Shown piece by piece: positions 1 through 9,549 of a stretch of DNA of 64,000 bases (positions within the stretch are counted from its first letter, which is position 1; every line of letters begins with the position of its first letter). The notes beneath the pieces were generated by a model. The model ran no database searches and was not told where the DNA came from. It saw only the letters and a list, made by a program, of their open reading frames with translations. The DNA is taken from NCBI GenBank assembly GCA_947493175.1, contig CANLQD010000001.1, positions 712,748 to 776,747 on the forward strand, written 5' to 3'. The DNA is from an uncultured Flavobacteriaceae bacterium. GTDB lineage: Bacteria; Bacteroidota; Bacteroidia; Flavobacteriales; Flavobacteriaceae. The position numbers and the translations under genes were made by a program.

Positions 1-1121
1 CTTTGAACGAAGCGTCGGGAGCCTATTTGCTTTTTTTCATGGATGCCGTATTAGACGTAGAACAAAAAGAAGGAACTGGGATTCAAACTTTTTTAGACTA
101 CTGGGAAAAGAAAAAAGACAGTTTGGGGTTAAGTGCTCCGGCACATTTGAACGCTGTACAGATAATGACCGTTCACAAGGCAAAAGGTCTCGAATTCCCC
201 ATTGTTATTTTCCCATATGCGAACGAGTACCTTTATAAACGAATGGAAAAGAAGCTCTGGTTACCGGTTGACCCCGCTGCATATCAAGGATTTGATGAAC
301 TTCTGGTCAATGAAAAAAAGGAAGTGCTTCAATATGGGGAAACAGCTCAAACACAGTATATCGATGAGGAACATAAAATGGAGCTAGATGCCTTTAATGT
401 GCTTTACGTAGCGCTCACCCGTGCTGAAAAGGCATTATATATCATCTCTAAAAAGCAACTTGATAAGAAAGGCGCCCATAACACGGACTATTACTCAGGA
501 CTATTCATCCACTACCTACAAGAGAAAGGTATTTGGAATAGCGATCAGGACCACTACGGTTTTGGAGAACTTCAAGGGACCGTTACAGAGACGCTTGGAA
601 TGCCAAAGGATATCTCCTATAGTTATACCCATAAAGAAAGACCTGGATTTAGCATTTTGACAACCGCCGGAAATCTGTGGGATACGGAAAGGGAAACGGC
701 CCTATCACGAGGTAATTTGGTACACCATGCCATGGGACTGTTAGAAACCGCAGCCGATATTGATATGGTATTGCAAATGCTTTCGCGCAAAGGGGATGTA
801 TCGCACGATGAGCTGGCCCTACTGCGTACTACCATTGAACAAATTGTGCAACATCCTAAATTAGCTCCTTACTATCAAGCATCGAAACGTATCATCAATG
901 AAAGGGATATCATGACAGCCGGTGGTCAAGTACTTCGTCCAGATAGGCTCTTCTTCGACGGTGATAGGGTAACGATACTCGACTACAAAACCGGTAGAAA
1001 AAGCACCTCATACCATCAACAATTATACGAGTATGGCGAAGCATTGCAGGCAATGGGGTACCTTGTCGAAAACAAGATCATTATCTATATTGACGAAACT
1101 ATTACACCTGAATTTATATAA
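1..1121 (+). CDS. AddA/RecB-like UvrD-family helicase-nuclease, C-terminal part (5' end outside window)
   Basis: The reading frame is already open at the left edge, so only the last ~373 residues are seen and the TTG at base 3 is not a real start. The visible part holds late superfamily-1 helicase motifs: [15 protein letters not shown] (motif V region) and [17 protein letters not shown] (motif VI, with the arginine). Near the C-terminus LRPDRLFF followed by ILDYKTGRK is the PD-(D/E)XK nuclease core, with the D...DYK catalytic residues. This arrangement is typical of AddA/RecB-type subunits that process double-strand breaks for RecA-dependent recombination. An AddB-like protein is encoded at 3853-6603, making a two-subunit AddAB-type enzyme likely. 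The stop is 11 bases before kbl, so the two are probably co-transcribed. The ATPase Walker A part is not in the window. Confidence 0.85.
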   Translation, partial: LNEASGAYLLFFMDAVLDVEQKEGTGIQTFLDYWEKKKDSLGLSAPAHLNAVQIMTVHKAKGLEFPIVIFPYANEYLYKRMEKKLWLPVDPAAYQGFDELLVNEKKEVLQYGETAQTQYIDEEHKMELDAFNVLYVALTRAEKALYIISKKQLDKKGAHNTDYYSGLFIHYLQEKGIWNSDQDHYGFGELQGTVTETLGMPKDISYSYTHKERPGFSILTTAGNLWDTERETALSRGNLVHHAMGLLETAADIDMVLQMLSRKGDVSHDELALLRTTIEQIVQHPKLAPYYQASKRIINERDIMTAGGQVLRPDRLFFDGDRVTILDYKTGRKSTSYHQQLYEYGEALQAMGYLVENKIIIYIDETITPEFI

Positions 1122-1132
1122 AAACTAAACGC

Positions 1133-2326
1133 ATGTACGGAAAACTAAAGGAACACCTACAAAAAGAATTGGAGCAGATCAAAGAAGACGGGCTTTACAA
1201 AAAGGAACGCATCATTACTTCGCCGCAAGATGCCGTCATCAAGATTGCTACCGGGGAGGAGGTCATTAATTTTTGTGCCAATAATTACCTAGGGCTTTCG
1301 TCCCATCCCGATGTCATCAAGGCGGCAAAAGACACTTTGGATTCGCACGGCTTTGGTATGTCTTCGGTTCGTTTCATTTGCGGCACCCAGGATATACATA
1401 AAGAACTGGAGCAAAAAATCGCCGATTTCTACGGCACGGAAGATACCATATTATATGCCGCGGCCTTTGACGCAAACGGCGGGGTATTTGAACCTCTATT
1501 AACCGCAGATGACGCCATTATATCCGATTCGCTCAACCACGCCTCGATCATCGATGGCGTTCGCCTTTGTAAAGCAAAACGATACCGGTATGCGAATAGT
1601 GATATGGCCGATTTGGAAGCCCAACTAAAACAGGCCAACGCAGACGGCGCGCGTTTTAAAATTATTGTAACGGATGGTGTGTTCTCTATGGATGGCCTGG
1701 TGGCCCCCTTGGATACTATATGTGACCTTGCCGAACAGTACGATGCCCTTGTTATGATCGATGAATGCCATGCAACTGGATTTATCGGGGAAACAGGTCG
1801 CGGTACGTTGGAAGAAAAAGGAGTCATGGGCCGAATCGATATCGTTACCGGCACCTTGGGAAAAGCATTGGGAGGAGCTATGGGCGGTTATACCACCGGC
1901 AAAAAGGAAATCATCGAAATACTGAGACAACGCTCAAGACCTTACTTGTTTTCCAACTCCTTGGCACCGGCTATTGTCGGAGCATCTATCAAGGTTTTTG
2001 AAATGCTCGGCGAAGACACGACCCTAAGAGATCAACTCCAAAAAAATACCGATTACTTTAAAAAAGGTATGAAAGCTGCAGGTTTTGATATCATCGATGG
2101 AGATTCGGCCATTGTACCCGTAATGCTCTATGATGCCAAACTCTCACAAGATATGGCGAACCTCCTTCTAGCCGAGGGCATTTATGTAATCGGTTTCTTT
2201 TACCCGGTCGTACCAAAGGGAAAAGCACGTATACGGGTGCAGTTATCCGCCGCACATACCAAGGAACATTTAGACAAGGCAATCAATGCTTTTATCAAGG
2301 TGGGAAAATCTCTAAATATCGTTTAA
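1133..2326 (+). CDS. kbl: Glycine C-acetyltransferase (2-amino-3-ketobutyrate CoA ligase)
   Basis: A 397-residue cytosolic PLP enzyme of the alpha-oxoamine synthase family. It converts 2-amino-3-oxobutyrate plus CoA to glycine and acetyl-CoA, the second step of threonine breakdown. The N-terminal region has [15 protein letters not shown], the middle has [11 protein letters not shown] and [12 protein letters not shown] (the Asp that contacts the PLP ring nitrogen), and the PLP-binding lysine lies in [15 protein letters not shown] near residue 243. Length matches the family (about 395-400). Other family members (KAS synthase, BioF, serine palmitoyltransferase) share these motifs; the N-terminal similarity and length favour Kbl. 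No threonine dehydrogenase (tdh) gene is adjacent. It starts 11 bases after the helicase stop and appears to be in the same transcript. Confidence 0.93.
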   Translation: MYGKLKEHLQKELEQIKEDGLYKKERIITSPQDAVIKIATGEEVINFCANNYLGLSSHPDVIKAAKDTLDSHGFGMSSVRFICGTQDIHKELEQKIADFYGTEDTILYAAAFDANGGVFEPLLTADDAIISDSLNHASIIDGVRLCKAKRYRYANSDMADLEAQLKQANADGARFKIIVTDGVFSMDGLVAPLDTICDLAEQYDALVMIDECHATGFIGETGRGTLEEKGVMGRIDIVTGTLGKALGGAMGGYTTGKKEIIEILRQRSRPYLFSNSLAPAIVGASIKVFEMLGEDTTLRDQLQKNTDYFKKGMKAAGFDIIDGDSAIVPVMLYDAKLSQDMANLLLAEGIYVIGFFYPVVPKGKARIRVQLSAAHTKEHLDKAINAFIKVGKSLNIV

Positions 2327-2375
2327 ATGCGCTATTTACCCCCTGAAATGCAACAAAAAAAATAAACAATTGATT

Positions 2376-2405
2376 TTGTTAATAATAATTAACAACTTAC
2401 ATTTG
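2376..2405 (+). promoter_or_regulatory. Bacteroidota-type promoter of the OmpA gene
   Basis: TTG at 2376-2378, a 19-base spacer, then TACATTTG at 2398-2405. This matches the Bacteroidota vegetative consensus TTG-N19-TAnnTTTG exactly. The -7 element ends 34 bases before the ATG at 2440, leaving a normal leader. The region upstream is AT-rich. Confidence 0.85.
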
Positions 2406-2439
2406 CTGCTGATAAACACTTAAACTTAAAAATTTGAAC

Positions 2440-3780
2440 ATGAAACATCTTAGCAAATTATTGATTGCTGCCCTGCTTTTTGTAGGTTTTAACAGCATGC
2501 AAGCTCAAGACGAAAATAACCCTTGGCAGGTTAGTTTTGGGGTAAATGCCATAGACACCTATCCTACGGGTGATGGAAGTTCCTTCGGAAACGAATTGTT
2601 CAATGTGAACGATCACTGGAATGTTCTTCCTTCCATATCGTACATTGGCGTTTCCCGGTCCATAGGAGATGGTTTTTCTGTGGGTGCTAGAGGTTCTTTA
2701 AATAGAATATCAAAATTAGGCGACACACGTGTTGATGACCTTTCTCACTACGCTATTGATGGTACCGTTAAATATGCCTTCCTCAAGAATACCGTTGTTG
2801 ATCCTTTCTTGGAAGTCGGTGGTGGATACACTTGGGTAGACGAAATTGGTGCTGGTACGGTAAATGCCGGAGTAGGTGCTAACTTCTGGTTCACAGAAAA
2901 CATTGGTCTTACCTTACAGATGACTTACAAGCACGCTTTCGAAGATTACGGCGTAAAGCACTGGCAACATTTGGCCGGTCTTGCTGTTAAGTTCGGAGGA
3001 ACCGATACAGATGGTGACGGTATTTATGACAAAGACGATGCTTGTCCTGAAGTGGCTGGTTTGGAAGCTTTCAACGGTTGTCCTGATGCTGATGGTGATG
3101 GTATCGAGGATAGTAAAGATAGCTGCCCGAACGAAGCTGGTTCTCAAGAAATGAACGGTTGTCCTGATGCTGATGGCGATGGTGTTGCCGATAAAGATGA
3201 TGCTTGTCCTAGCGAAGCCGGATTGGCTAACTTGGCAGGTTGTCCTGATGCTGACGGTGATGGTGTTGCCGACAAAGATGATGAATGTCCGAATGAAGCA
3301 GGTCCTGCTGAAAACAAAGGATGCCCATGGCCAGACAAAGATGGTGACAGTGTATTGGACAAAGATGATAACTGTCCTGATGTTGCCGGTACTGTTGCCA
3401 ACAACGGTTGTCCTGAAGTAACTGAAGAAGTTCAAAAGCAATTGAACGACTACGCGAAGACTATCTTGTTTGATACCGGACGTTCTTCCTTGAAGCCTGA
3501 ATCTACTGCAGTATTCGTAGATATCATCCGAATCTTGAACGAGTATCCTACTGCTAAATTTGCCGTAGAAGGACACACTGATAGTTCAGGTGGTGCGAAG
3601 ACCAACCAAAGACTTTCTGAAGAAAGAGCAAACGCCGTAAGAGACTTCTTGATTGCAGAAGGTGTTGGTGCCGATCGTTTGACTGCTGCCGGTTACGGTG
3701 AAGACAGACCAATCGCTGACAATAAGACTTCTAAAGGAAGAAGAGAAAATAGAAGGGTAGAAATCAACTTGATCAAGTAA
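2440..3780 (+). CDS. OmpA-family outer-membrane protein with thrombospondin type 3 repeats
   Basis: About 446 residues from the ATG at 2440; a TTG six bases earlier is in frame but the ATG fits the signal peptide. Residues 1-22 are a signal peptide ending QAQ. Residues ~25-185 form a beta-barrel-like domain with alternating hydrophobic strands. Residues ~190-330 carry five Asp-rich type 3 repeats of the form DxDGDGxxDxxDxCP, each with a conserved Cys, which bind calcium in this family. The C-terminal ~115 residues are an OmpA peptidoglycan-binding domain: [39 protein letters not shown] and RRENRRVEI. It anchors the outer membrane to peptidoglycan. It has its own strong promoter and terminator and is probably highly expressed. 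It is monocistronic. Confidence 0.92.
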   Translation: MKHLSKLLIAALLFVGFNSMQAQDENNPWQVSFGVNAIDTYPTGDGSSFGNELFNVNDHWNVLPSISYIGVSRSIGDGFSVGARGSLNRISKLGDTRVDDLSHYAIDGTVKYAFLKNTVVDPFLEVGGGYTWVDEIGAGTVNAGVGANFWFTENIGLTLQMTYKHAFEDYGVKHWQHLAGLAVKFGGTDTDGDGIYDKDDACPEVAGLEAFNGCPDADGDGIEDSKDSCPNEAGSQEMNGCPDADGDGVADKDDACPSEAGLANLAGCPDADGDGVADKDDECPNEAGPAENKGCPWPDKDGDSVLDKDDNCPDVAGTVANNGCPEVTEEVQKQLNDYAKTILFDTGRSSLKPESTAVFVDIIRILNEYPTAKFAVEGHTDSSGGAKTNQRLSEERANAVRDFLIAEGVGADRLTAAGYGEDRPIADNKTSKGRRENRRVEINLIK

Positions 3781-3810
3781 GATTCGGTTGTAAACCTTTA
3801 AATAAAATGA

Positions 3811-3841
3811 AAGGCCCTGGCGATAACGTCAGGGCTTTTTT
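3811..3841 (+). terminator. Rho-independent terminator of the OmpA gene
   Basis: GCCCTG at 3814-3819 pairs with CAGGGC at 3830-3835, with extra CG pairs inside the loop, and a run of seven T residues follows. It lies 30 bases after the OmpA stop and just before the next ATG (3853). Confidence 0.88.
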
Positions 3842-3852
3842 TATTTTTGGCC

Positions 3853-6603
3853 ATGCAGAGTTTTCTAGAAGAGGTAGTGGCCAAAATAGTAGGGAAATAC
3901 GCTTCCCTGGAAAACCTCATCTTTGTACTCCCTAGTAAGCGGGCCGGGACCTTTGTTCGTAATAGTATGGTCCAAAAACTTCAAAAGACCATTTTTGCCC
4001 CCGAAATTTTTAGTATCGAAGCGTTTGTAGAACATATTTCGGGAATTTCATACGCTACCAATACCGAACAGCTCTTTGAACTCTACAAAACTTATGAAGC
4101 GCTACAAACAGGTGAAAAAGACAGTTTCTATGCCTTTTCAAAATGGGGCCAGACCTTGCTCCAGGATTTTAATGAAATAGATCGTTACCTCATCGATACC
4201 GATCAGCTATTTTCAAACCTATCTGCCATACAAGAAATGAGTATTTGGTCTCCCGAAGCCAAAAAGACCAAGATGATGGAAGACTATCTATCATTTTGGA
4301 ACCAATTAGATACACTCTACCATAGTTTTAACGATTCACTTCTCGCCCAAGGAGTCGGGCATCAAGGTCTGGTGTATCGAACAGCTTGCCAGAAATTGGA
4401 TACTTATTTGACCAAGAATGAGGATAAAACACATATATTCATTGGCTTCAATGCCCTGAACACGGCGGAGTCAAACATCATTCAGACCATTTTGGCCCAT
4501 CATTCCGCTGAAATCTATTGGGATATCGACGAAACCTTCTTGAACGACCCCATACACGATGCCGGTCTGTTCATTCGACAACACCGTAGCACCTGGGACC
4601 ATATTAAAAACAATGGGCTTGCGGGTCTCAGTGCCCACTATGCAGAATCCAAACATATAGAAATTATTGGGATCCCCAAGAATGTATCCCAAGCAAAATA
4701 TGTGGGGCAACTATTGGGACAGTTACATCTTGGAGACCCTGCACAGCTTAAAAATACTGCAGTGGTACTGGGAGAAGAGACATTGCTCAACCCTCTATTG
4801 AATGCCATTCCCCAAGAATTGCCCGATGTGAACATCACTATGGGATACCCGTTGGACAAAACACCGCTGGCCGGGCTTTTTACACAATTTTTCAACCTCT
4901 ATATCAATCGCGATCCCCAAGGATGGTTTTATAGGCCCCTACTCGATTTTTTAGCACATCCGTATATCAACCTCTTATTTTCCCAGGAAGCATCGAATGA
5001 GGCCGTACAGCTATCACATAAAATAAAGAACAACAATTGGACCTATATTACTGCTGCCAGATTACAAAAGGCCACAGAGAACAATGCCACTATGGCCCAT
5101 TTGTTCTTCGACCAAACCGCTACCCCGTCGCTGCTGATTGAAAAATGTAGTTCGCTACTTTTACAACTAAGGGAAAAACTGTCCGAAGCCACCGATTCCC
5201 TGTCCATGGAGTATGTATATCGCTTCTATACTCTTTTTAATCAGATACAGGAGCTTTTAGACCGACACCCCTTTATAACCGATGTAAAATCGCTGTTAAG
5301 TCTTTACAAAGAATTGCTTTCTTCGCTAACGCTCGACTTTCAAGGGGAACCGCTACGAGGATTACAGATTATGGGAATGCTAGAAAGTCGTAATCTCGAT
5401 TTTGAGACCGTTATCCTGACGGCGGTGAACGAGGGTATCTTACCCTCGGGAAAATCGAACAACTCTTTTATTCCCTTTGACCTTAAAAAGTATTTTGGTC
5501 TGCCGACCTATAAAGAAAAAGACGCTGTTTATACCTACCATTTTTATCGGCTGTTACAGCGTGCTAAAAACGTGTATCTACTCTACAATACGGAACCCGA
5601 TGTACTCGAAGGAGGTGAACCTAGCAGACTCATACGGCAACTGTTGACCGATGAGCTTCGACAATCGGATACCAAAGAGATTTTTGCAGCAGCCAAAATA
5701 GCCCCGATCCGTAAAACATTGGAAACCATCCGAAAAGATGCTTCATTGATGCAACTGATACAGGCGCATGCCGGTAATGGTTTCTCCCCCACTTCCTTAA
5801 GCAACTATGTTCGCAACCCTATTGATTTTTATAAAGGCAACCTCTTAAAAATCGAAGATGTACTAGAGGTCGAGGAGACCGTAGCTGCCAACACTTTTGG
5901 TACCATTGTCCACGATACCTTGGAAGAAATGTACACCCCCTTTATAGGTACTTATCTTACTGAGGAACGTTTAAAAGACGCCAAATCAAAATCAAAACAG
6001 CTGGTACAAAAGCATTTTGAAAAAACCTATAAAGAGGGAGATATTACTCGAGGCAAAAACCTGATTGCCTTCAACGTGGTAGCACGTTACATCGAAAATT
6101 TTCTTGATAAGGAGCTCAATGAGATCCAACGGCACCAAATCAAAATACTGGCCTTGGAGCAGAAAATGGAACGTACCCTGCACCTTCCCGAACTGAATTT
6201 CCCCGTGGTATTGAAAGGAAAGCTAGACCGTATCGATAGCCTGGACGGCACCACTAGAATAATTGACTACAAAACGGGCAAAGTAACGGGCGCACAAGTA
6301 GAAATCTTTGATTGGGATACCCTAACAACGGAATACGACTATAGCAAGGCCTTTCAGCTGTTGTGCTACGCCTTTATGTACGATGCAAAAGAGCCTGTGG
6401 TAGGAATACAGGCCGGTATTATCTCCTTTAAAAATCTAGCGTCGGGAGTACTTTCGTTTGCCACAAAGGAAAAAAAAGGAAGTCGGAAAAAAAATACCCT
6501 CATCGACCAAGAAACACTCTCTTTATTCCAAAATACTCTTCATGAATTGGTGTTGGAAATCTGTAACCCCGACATCCCTCTCGAAGAAAAATTGGTTCCC
6601 TAA
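3853..6603 (+). CDS. AddB-like PD-(D/E)XK nuclease subunit
   Basis: About 916 residues from the ATG at 3853; a TTG at 3847 lies in the T tract of the preceding terminator and is a poorer start. The N-terminus has NLIFVLPSKRAGTFVRNSM, the place of a degenerate Walker A in AddB-type inactive helicases. RNLDFETVILTAVNEGILPSG resembles the late helicase region. The C-terminal ~270 residues hold a PD-(D/E)XK nuclease: FGTIVHDTLEEMY supplies the conserved His, and KLDRIDS plus RIIDYKTGK supply the Asp/Asp/Lys core. The four-Cys iron-sulfur staple of classical AddB is not evident. Together with the helicase ending at 1121 it probably forms an AddAB-type end-resection enzyme, although kbl and ompA lie between the two genes. 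Confidence 0.85.
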   Translation: MQSFLEEVVAKIVGKYASLENLIFVLPSKRAGTFVRNSMVQKLQKTIFAPEIFSIEAFVEHISGISYATNTEQLFELYKTYEALQTGEKDSFYAFSKWGQTLLQDFNEIDRYLIDTDQLFSNLSAIQEMSIWSPEAKKTKMMEDYLSFWNQLDTLYHSFNDSLLAQGVGHQGLVYRTACQKLDTYLTKNEDKTHIFIGFNALNTAESNIIQTILAHHSAEIYWDIDETFLNDPIHDAGLFIRQHRSTWDHIKNNGLAGLSAHYAESKHIEIIGIPKNVSQAKYVGQLLGQLHLGDPAQLKNTAVVLGEETLLNPLLNAIPQELPDVNITMGYPLDKTPLAGLFTQFFNLYINRDPQGWFYRPLLDFLAHPYINLLFSQEASNEAVQLSHKIKNNNWTYITAARLQKATENNATMAHLFFDQTATPSLLIEKCSSLLLQLREKLSEATDSLSMEYVYRFYTLFNQIQELLDRHPFITDVKSLLSLYKELLSSLTLDFQGEPLRGLQIMGMLESRNLDFETVILTAVNEGILPSGKSNNSFIPFDLKKYFGLPTYKEKDAVYTYHFYRLLQRAKNVYLLYNTEPDVLEGGEPSRLIRQLLTDELRQSDTKEIFAAAKIAPIRKTLETIRKDASLMQLIQAHAGNGFSPTSLSNYVRNPIDFYKGNLLKIEDVLEVEETVAANTFGTIVHDTLEEMYTPFIGTYLTEERLKDAKSKSKQLVQKHFEKTYKEGDITRGKNLIAFNVVARYIENFLDKELNEIQRHQIKILALEQKMERTLHLPELNFPVVLKGKLDRIDSLDGTTRIIDYKTGKVTGAQVEIFDWDTLTTEYDYSKAFQLLCYAFMYDAKEPVVGIQAGIISFKNLASGVLSFATKEKKGSRKKNTLIDQETLSLFQNTLHELVLEICNPDIPLEEKLVP

Positions 6604-6689
6604 CAGCAATACACCAAGGCCTGTCAACATTAAGTAACAAAAGGTTATCATTATTGTACGATGCCAATAACCAAAGAAGCGCAGAAATG

Positions 6690-7400
6690 CTATTTCAAGT
6701 CAGGTCGTGTTGGCCGTACTTCAATTTTACTCGGTAGCGTTCTCGGGTGCATTTTCAAAAGATCCAGTACCAAATCCCCAATATCCTCCGGTTGTATCTT
6801 CCAAGCGTCTTTCTCATCGGGCTCATTGTTGTTAAAATACGTAGCCACCGAACCCGGCATAATGGTAGAAACCTTGATATCGTATTTGCGCAGGTCTAAC
6901 ATGGCCGCCTGGGTAAAGCCCACCACCCCGAATTTTGTAGCGTTGTAGCCCGCTCCCGAAGCAAAAAAATTGGTCCCTGCCAGACTGGCCAGTGTCATAT
7001 AATACCCTTTCGATTTCTTAAGCGCTTCGACCGAGGCTTTTAAGGTATGGAACACCCCATTCAGATTCGTGTTGATCATTTGGTGCCATTGTACATCGGA
7101 TAGTTCATCGATCGGGGCAAAATGTCCTACCCCAGCATTGGCCAATACCACATCTAACTGCCCCCATGTATCCAACACCGCTTGCACCGCTTTTTGCTCA
7201 TCGCCATATTGGGTTACATCTGATTCCAATGCCAATACGCGATCTTCATCACCGAGATATGCGGCCGTTTGTTTTACGGTTTTTAAGGTACGGCCACTGA
7301 TGGCCACCCGCATACCGGCCTCCATTAACTTTTTGGCCACTCCAAACCCGATTCCTTTGGAACCCCCTGTAATATAGGCTACTTTATTTTTTAAATCCAT
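6690..7400 (-). CDS. Short-chain dehydrogenase/reductase (SDR family)
   Basis: A 236-residue classical SDR and NAD(P)-dependent oxidoreductase. It has the glycine-rich nucleotide-binding motif TGGSKGIGFGVA near the N-terminus, the structural NAG motif in VLANAGVGH, a catalytic Ser in TLASLAGT, and the YxxxK pair in GYNATKFG. The Arg at the end of the second strand (SGRT) suggests NADPH preference. The substrate cannot be deduced; closest general types are 3-oxoacyl-ACP reductase-like and sepiapterin-reductase-like enzymes. It is convergent with the AddB-like gene (86 bases apart) and has its own promoter at 7418-7449, so it seems to be monocistronic. Confidence 0.9.
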   Translation of the reverse strand: MDLKNKVAYITGGSKGIGFGVAKKLMEAGMRVAISGRTLKTVKQTAAYLGDEDRVLALESDVTQYGDEQKAVQAVLDTWGQLDVVLANAGVGHFAPIDELSDVQWHQMINTNLNGVFHTLKASVEALKKSKGYYMTLASLAGTNFFASGAGYNATKFGVVGFTQAAMLDLRKYDIKVSTIMPGSVATYFNNNEPDEKDAWKIQPEDIGDLVLDLLKMHPRTLPSKIEVRPTRPDLK

Positions 7401-7417
7401 CCCCTCTATTTTTATGA

Positions 7418-7449
7418 TAAAGATACTCCCCTACCGGAAAGCGACAAAA
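7418..7449 (-). promoter_or_regulatory. Bacteroidota-type promoter of the SDR gene
   Basis: Read on the minus strand: TTG (complement of 7445-7447, inside a TTTTG run), a 19-base spacer, then TATCTTTA (complement of 7418-7425). This is one base from the TAnnTTTG consensus with ideal spacing. The -7 box lies 17 bases before the ATG at 7400. Confidence 0.7.
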
Positions 7450-7617
7450 GAGACCGCGTGTTATTGTTTTGCTAAAAATGGGCGATTAAAGAATGAACCA
7501 TTTGTATTGAGAGTGTAAACTACCAAGCCGCATTTAAATTTCCATTATCGAGTAGAGGCAAGGTGAATCTGAAAATTTGTGGAGTCATGATGTTGGTGCC
7601 ATCCTATGATACGATTA

Positions 7618-8751
7618 CTACCCCACCACACTGCTTAGTTTGAACATCGGCAAATACATAGACACCAAGATGACTCCTACAAAAATGCCGATGACAATAA
7701 TAATCAACGGTTCCATCAAGGCAGCTAGTAATTTGGATTTTTGTTGTACTTCTATGGCATATTGTTGGTTCAATCGCTCAAAAATATACTCGGTCTGGTT
7801 GGTTTCCTCGGCTACTTTGACCAAAGAAATCATCTTGTTGTCAAAAATCTTATTGCCTTGCATGCTCTTATGAAGACTGCTCCCACTCATTACCTTTATT
7901 TCTATCTGGTTCAAAGCCTGATTCAATGGATAAAAGTCAATCATTTTACGCACCAATTGAATACTGTTCAACATAGGCACTTTGGAGGAGGTCAACAAAG
8001 CGACCGCCTGGGTAAATTGAGCCAAATAGACCGAACTTACAAAGCTCCCTAAATAAGGTATTTTTGTTAAAAACTGATCTTTTCCTTTTTTGAACCATTC
8101 TTTTTTTGAAAAGGTTTTTCGCAAGACGATCAACGAAGTCAGCATCAAAACCACCATCCAACCATACTCTTTTATAAAATTAGAGGCGCTGATAATCATT
8201 TTTGTAATTCCGGGAAGGTCCACATCATTTTGCTTAAAAATATCCTCGAACATTGGTACGACCATTCGAAGCATAAAGACGACGACTAAAATGGCGGTAG
8301 TTAGAATAATGATCGGATACGTCAAGGCATTGAGCAATCCTCGATGCTGTTCATTTTTTCGCGCATAGAATTTACCTAGTTCCTCGACAATACGGGTCAG
8401 TGTTCCCGTTTCTTCCCCAATTTTAACGGAGTAATATTCATACTCCGAAAACTCCGATCGTTCATGAAGTACTTCAAAGAAACTTTTTCCGGACACCAGC
8501 TCTTTGACCATGTCATTATAAAATGCGCTTAGCTTTTCCTTCTTTTGGTTTTCCTGTAACAACGATAACGCCTCCTTCAGATGAATGCCCGCTTTTAGCA
8601 AAACGGCCAATTCTACGTAAAAGTCCTCTTTCTTCTTAGCTCCGAAGGCCTTGCCAAAAAGATGTATTTCCGTCTGCAATAGTTTTGCCAAACCCTCTTT
8701 TTCGGAGGAGCCTATTCGTTCGGTCGATATTTGTTCTAACTTAAAACCCAT
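7618..8751 (-). CDS. gspF: Type II secretion / type IV pilus inner-membrane platform protein GspF/PilC
   Basis: 377 residues, the usual length for GspF. It has two homologous cytoplasmic helical domains: LAVLLKAGIHLKEALSLL ... YYSVKIGEETGTL, and AVALLTSSKVPMLNSIQL ... ISLVKVAEETNQ. Three hydrophobic segments follow at about residues 145-170, 195-215 and 345-370. GspF sits in the inner membrane and couples the GspE ATPase to pseudopilus growth. It is the last gene of a tight minus-strand operon starting at 12398; the next gene upstream ends only 2 bases before its ATG. The matching ATPase gene is far away at 33954, beyond the toxin island. Confidence 0.93.
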   Translation of the reverse strand: MGFKLEQISTERIGSSEKEGLAKLLQTEIHLFGKAFGAKKKEDFYVELAVLLKAGIHLKEALSLLQENQKKEKLSAFYNDMVKELVSGKSFFEVLHERSEFSEYEYYSVKIGEETGTLTRIVEELGKFYARKNEQHRGLLNALTYPIIILTTAILVVVFMLRMVVPMFEDIFKQNDVDLPGITKMIISASNFIKEYGWMVVLMLTSLIVLRKTFSKKEWFKKGKDQFLTKIPYLGSFVSSVYLAQFTQAVALLTSSKVPMLNSIQLVRKMIDFYPLNQALNQIEIKVMSGSSLHKSMQGNKIFDNKMISLVKVAEETNQTEYIFERLNQQYAIEVQQKSKLLAALMEPLIIIVIGIFVGVILVSMYLPMFKLSSVVG

Positions 8752-8753
8752 GT

Positions 8754-9224
8754 TTATCGGTTCATATACGTAGCGGCAGCATTATCTTTATAAACAAAAA
8801 GGCGCTGTTGGCCTGTTTGCTTACTTGTCTGTATTTCAAAGGCATCGATCTCACCTGACGTTATTTCGTTGTTATTGAAGTAGCATATCTTGGACGCTAT
8901 TTCGATATTGAACGTATCTTTTTCGGTTACCATTCGGTTATCTTCGATGCCATAATGCTTCATTTCCAATTCGTTACTGAAATAAAGTCGATTTTCCTCT
9001 TCATTGTAATACACAGAGGAGTATCGGTTAAAATCGACCCAAAGGGATTGTCGCAATTTATCGGCCTCCAGTTTTACTTCATAGATGTTTTGTATGCTTC
9101 CCATTTGGCGTTGCACCAGTCGTAAAACGGAAAACGCCATTCCTACAACAATCGCGGTGATCAACAATACCACTATCATCTCCTGAAGTGCAAATGCGGG
9201 TATCTTTCTGCTAGTAACGTTCAT
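8754..9224 (-). CDS. Minor pseudopilin with prepilin-type N-terminus
   Basis: 156 residues. Near the N-terminus PAFALQEMIVVLLITAIVVG is a prepilin-type signal: a short basic leader, cleavage before a hydrophobic residue, Glu at +5 (in LQEM) and a ~20-residue hydrophobic helix. The small residue before the cleavage site is Ala rather than the usual Gly. After processing by the A24 peptidase (33470-33952) it would assemble into the pseudopilus. The rest looks like a small globular domain with no motif I recognise. Position next to another pseudopilin suggests a GspH/I/J-like tip role. Its start overlaps the end of the preceding gene by 14 bases, indicating translational coupling. Confidence 0.8.
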   Translation of the reverse strand: MNVTSRKIPAFALQEMIVVLLITAIVVGMAFSVLRLVQRQMGSIQNIYEVKLEADKLRQSLWVDFNRYSSVYYNEEENRLYFSNELEMKHYGIEDNRMVTEKDTFNIEIASKICYFNNNEITSGEIDAFEIQTSKQTGQQRLFVYKDNAAATYMNR

Positions 9225-9549
9225 TTCCGATATAGTTGGTAAGGGTTTTACCGGTTTTGGGGTTCTCTGCTTCCAGTGTTATTACAGACACCCCATCTTT
9301 TTCTTGTACGAACACATTTATTTCCCAGGACTCGTATGCTTCATAAAAGGGCAACACCAGTACATCATTCTTATATTGATATTCCAGCATGTTTAGCCGT
9401 TCTGCCGCAATTTCTGTTTGCCGTCGAATATTGCCTTGCAATAAACTGTTAAGTAACATACTCGATACCATAAAAATGACCACGACCAAAACCGTAGCCA
9501 CTAAGGTTTCCATCAAAGTGGAGGCTTTTAAACGTTTTAGTAGAGCCAT
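9211..9549 (-). CDS. Minor pseudopilin with prepilin-type N-terminus (GspI-like)
   Basis: 112 residues. RLKASTLMETLVATVLVVVIF is a prepilin-type N-terminus with Glu at +5 of the mature form (LMET) followed by a hydrophobic helix, much like GspI (TLLEVLVA pattern). The residue before the site is again Ala/Ser rather than Gly, so the processing enzyme may accept this variant. The small C-terminal domain is typical of GspI in length. It overlaps the genes on both sides by 13-14 bases and so belongs to the same translationally coupled operon. Confidence 0.82.
   Translation of the reverse strand: MALLKRLKASTLMETLVATVLVVVIFMVSSMLLNSLLQGNIRRQTEIAAERLNMLEYQYKNDVLVLPFYEAYESWEINVFVQEKDGVSVITLEAENPKTGKTLTNYIGNERY

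Noticed and set aside
2914..3576. Long open frame on the minus strand inside the OmpA gene
   Set aside because: It mirrors the repetitive Asp/Gly codons of the type 3 repeats; the plus-strand protein has clear domains, promoter and terminator.
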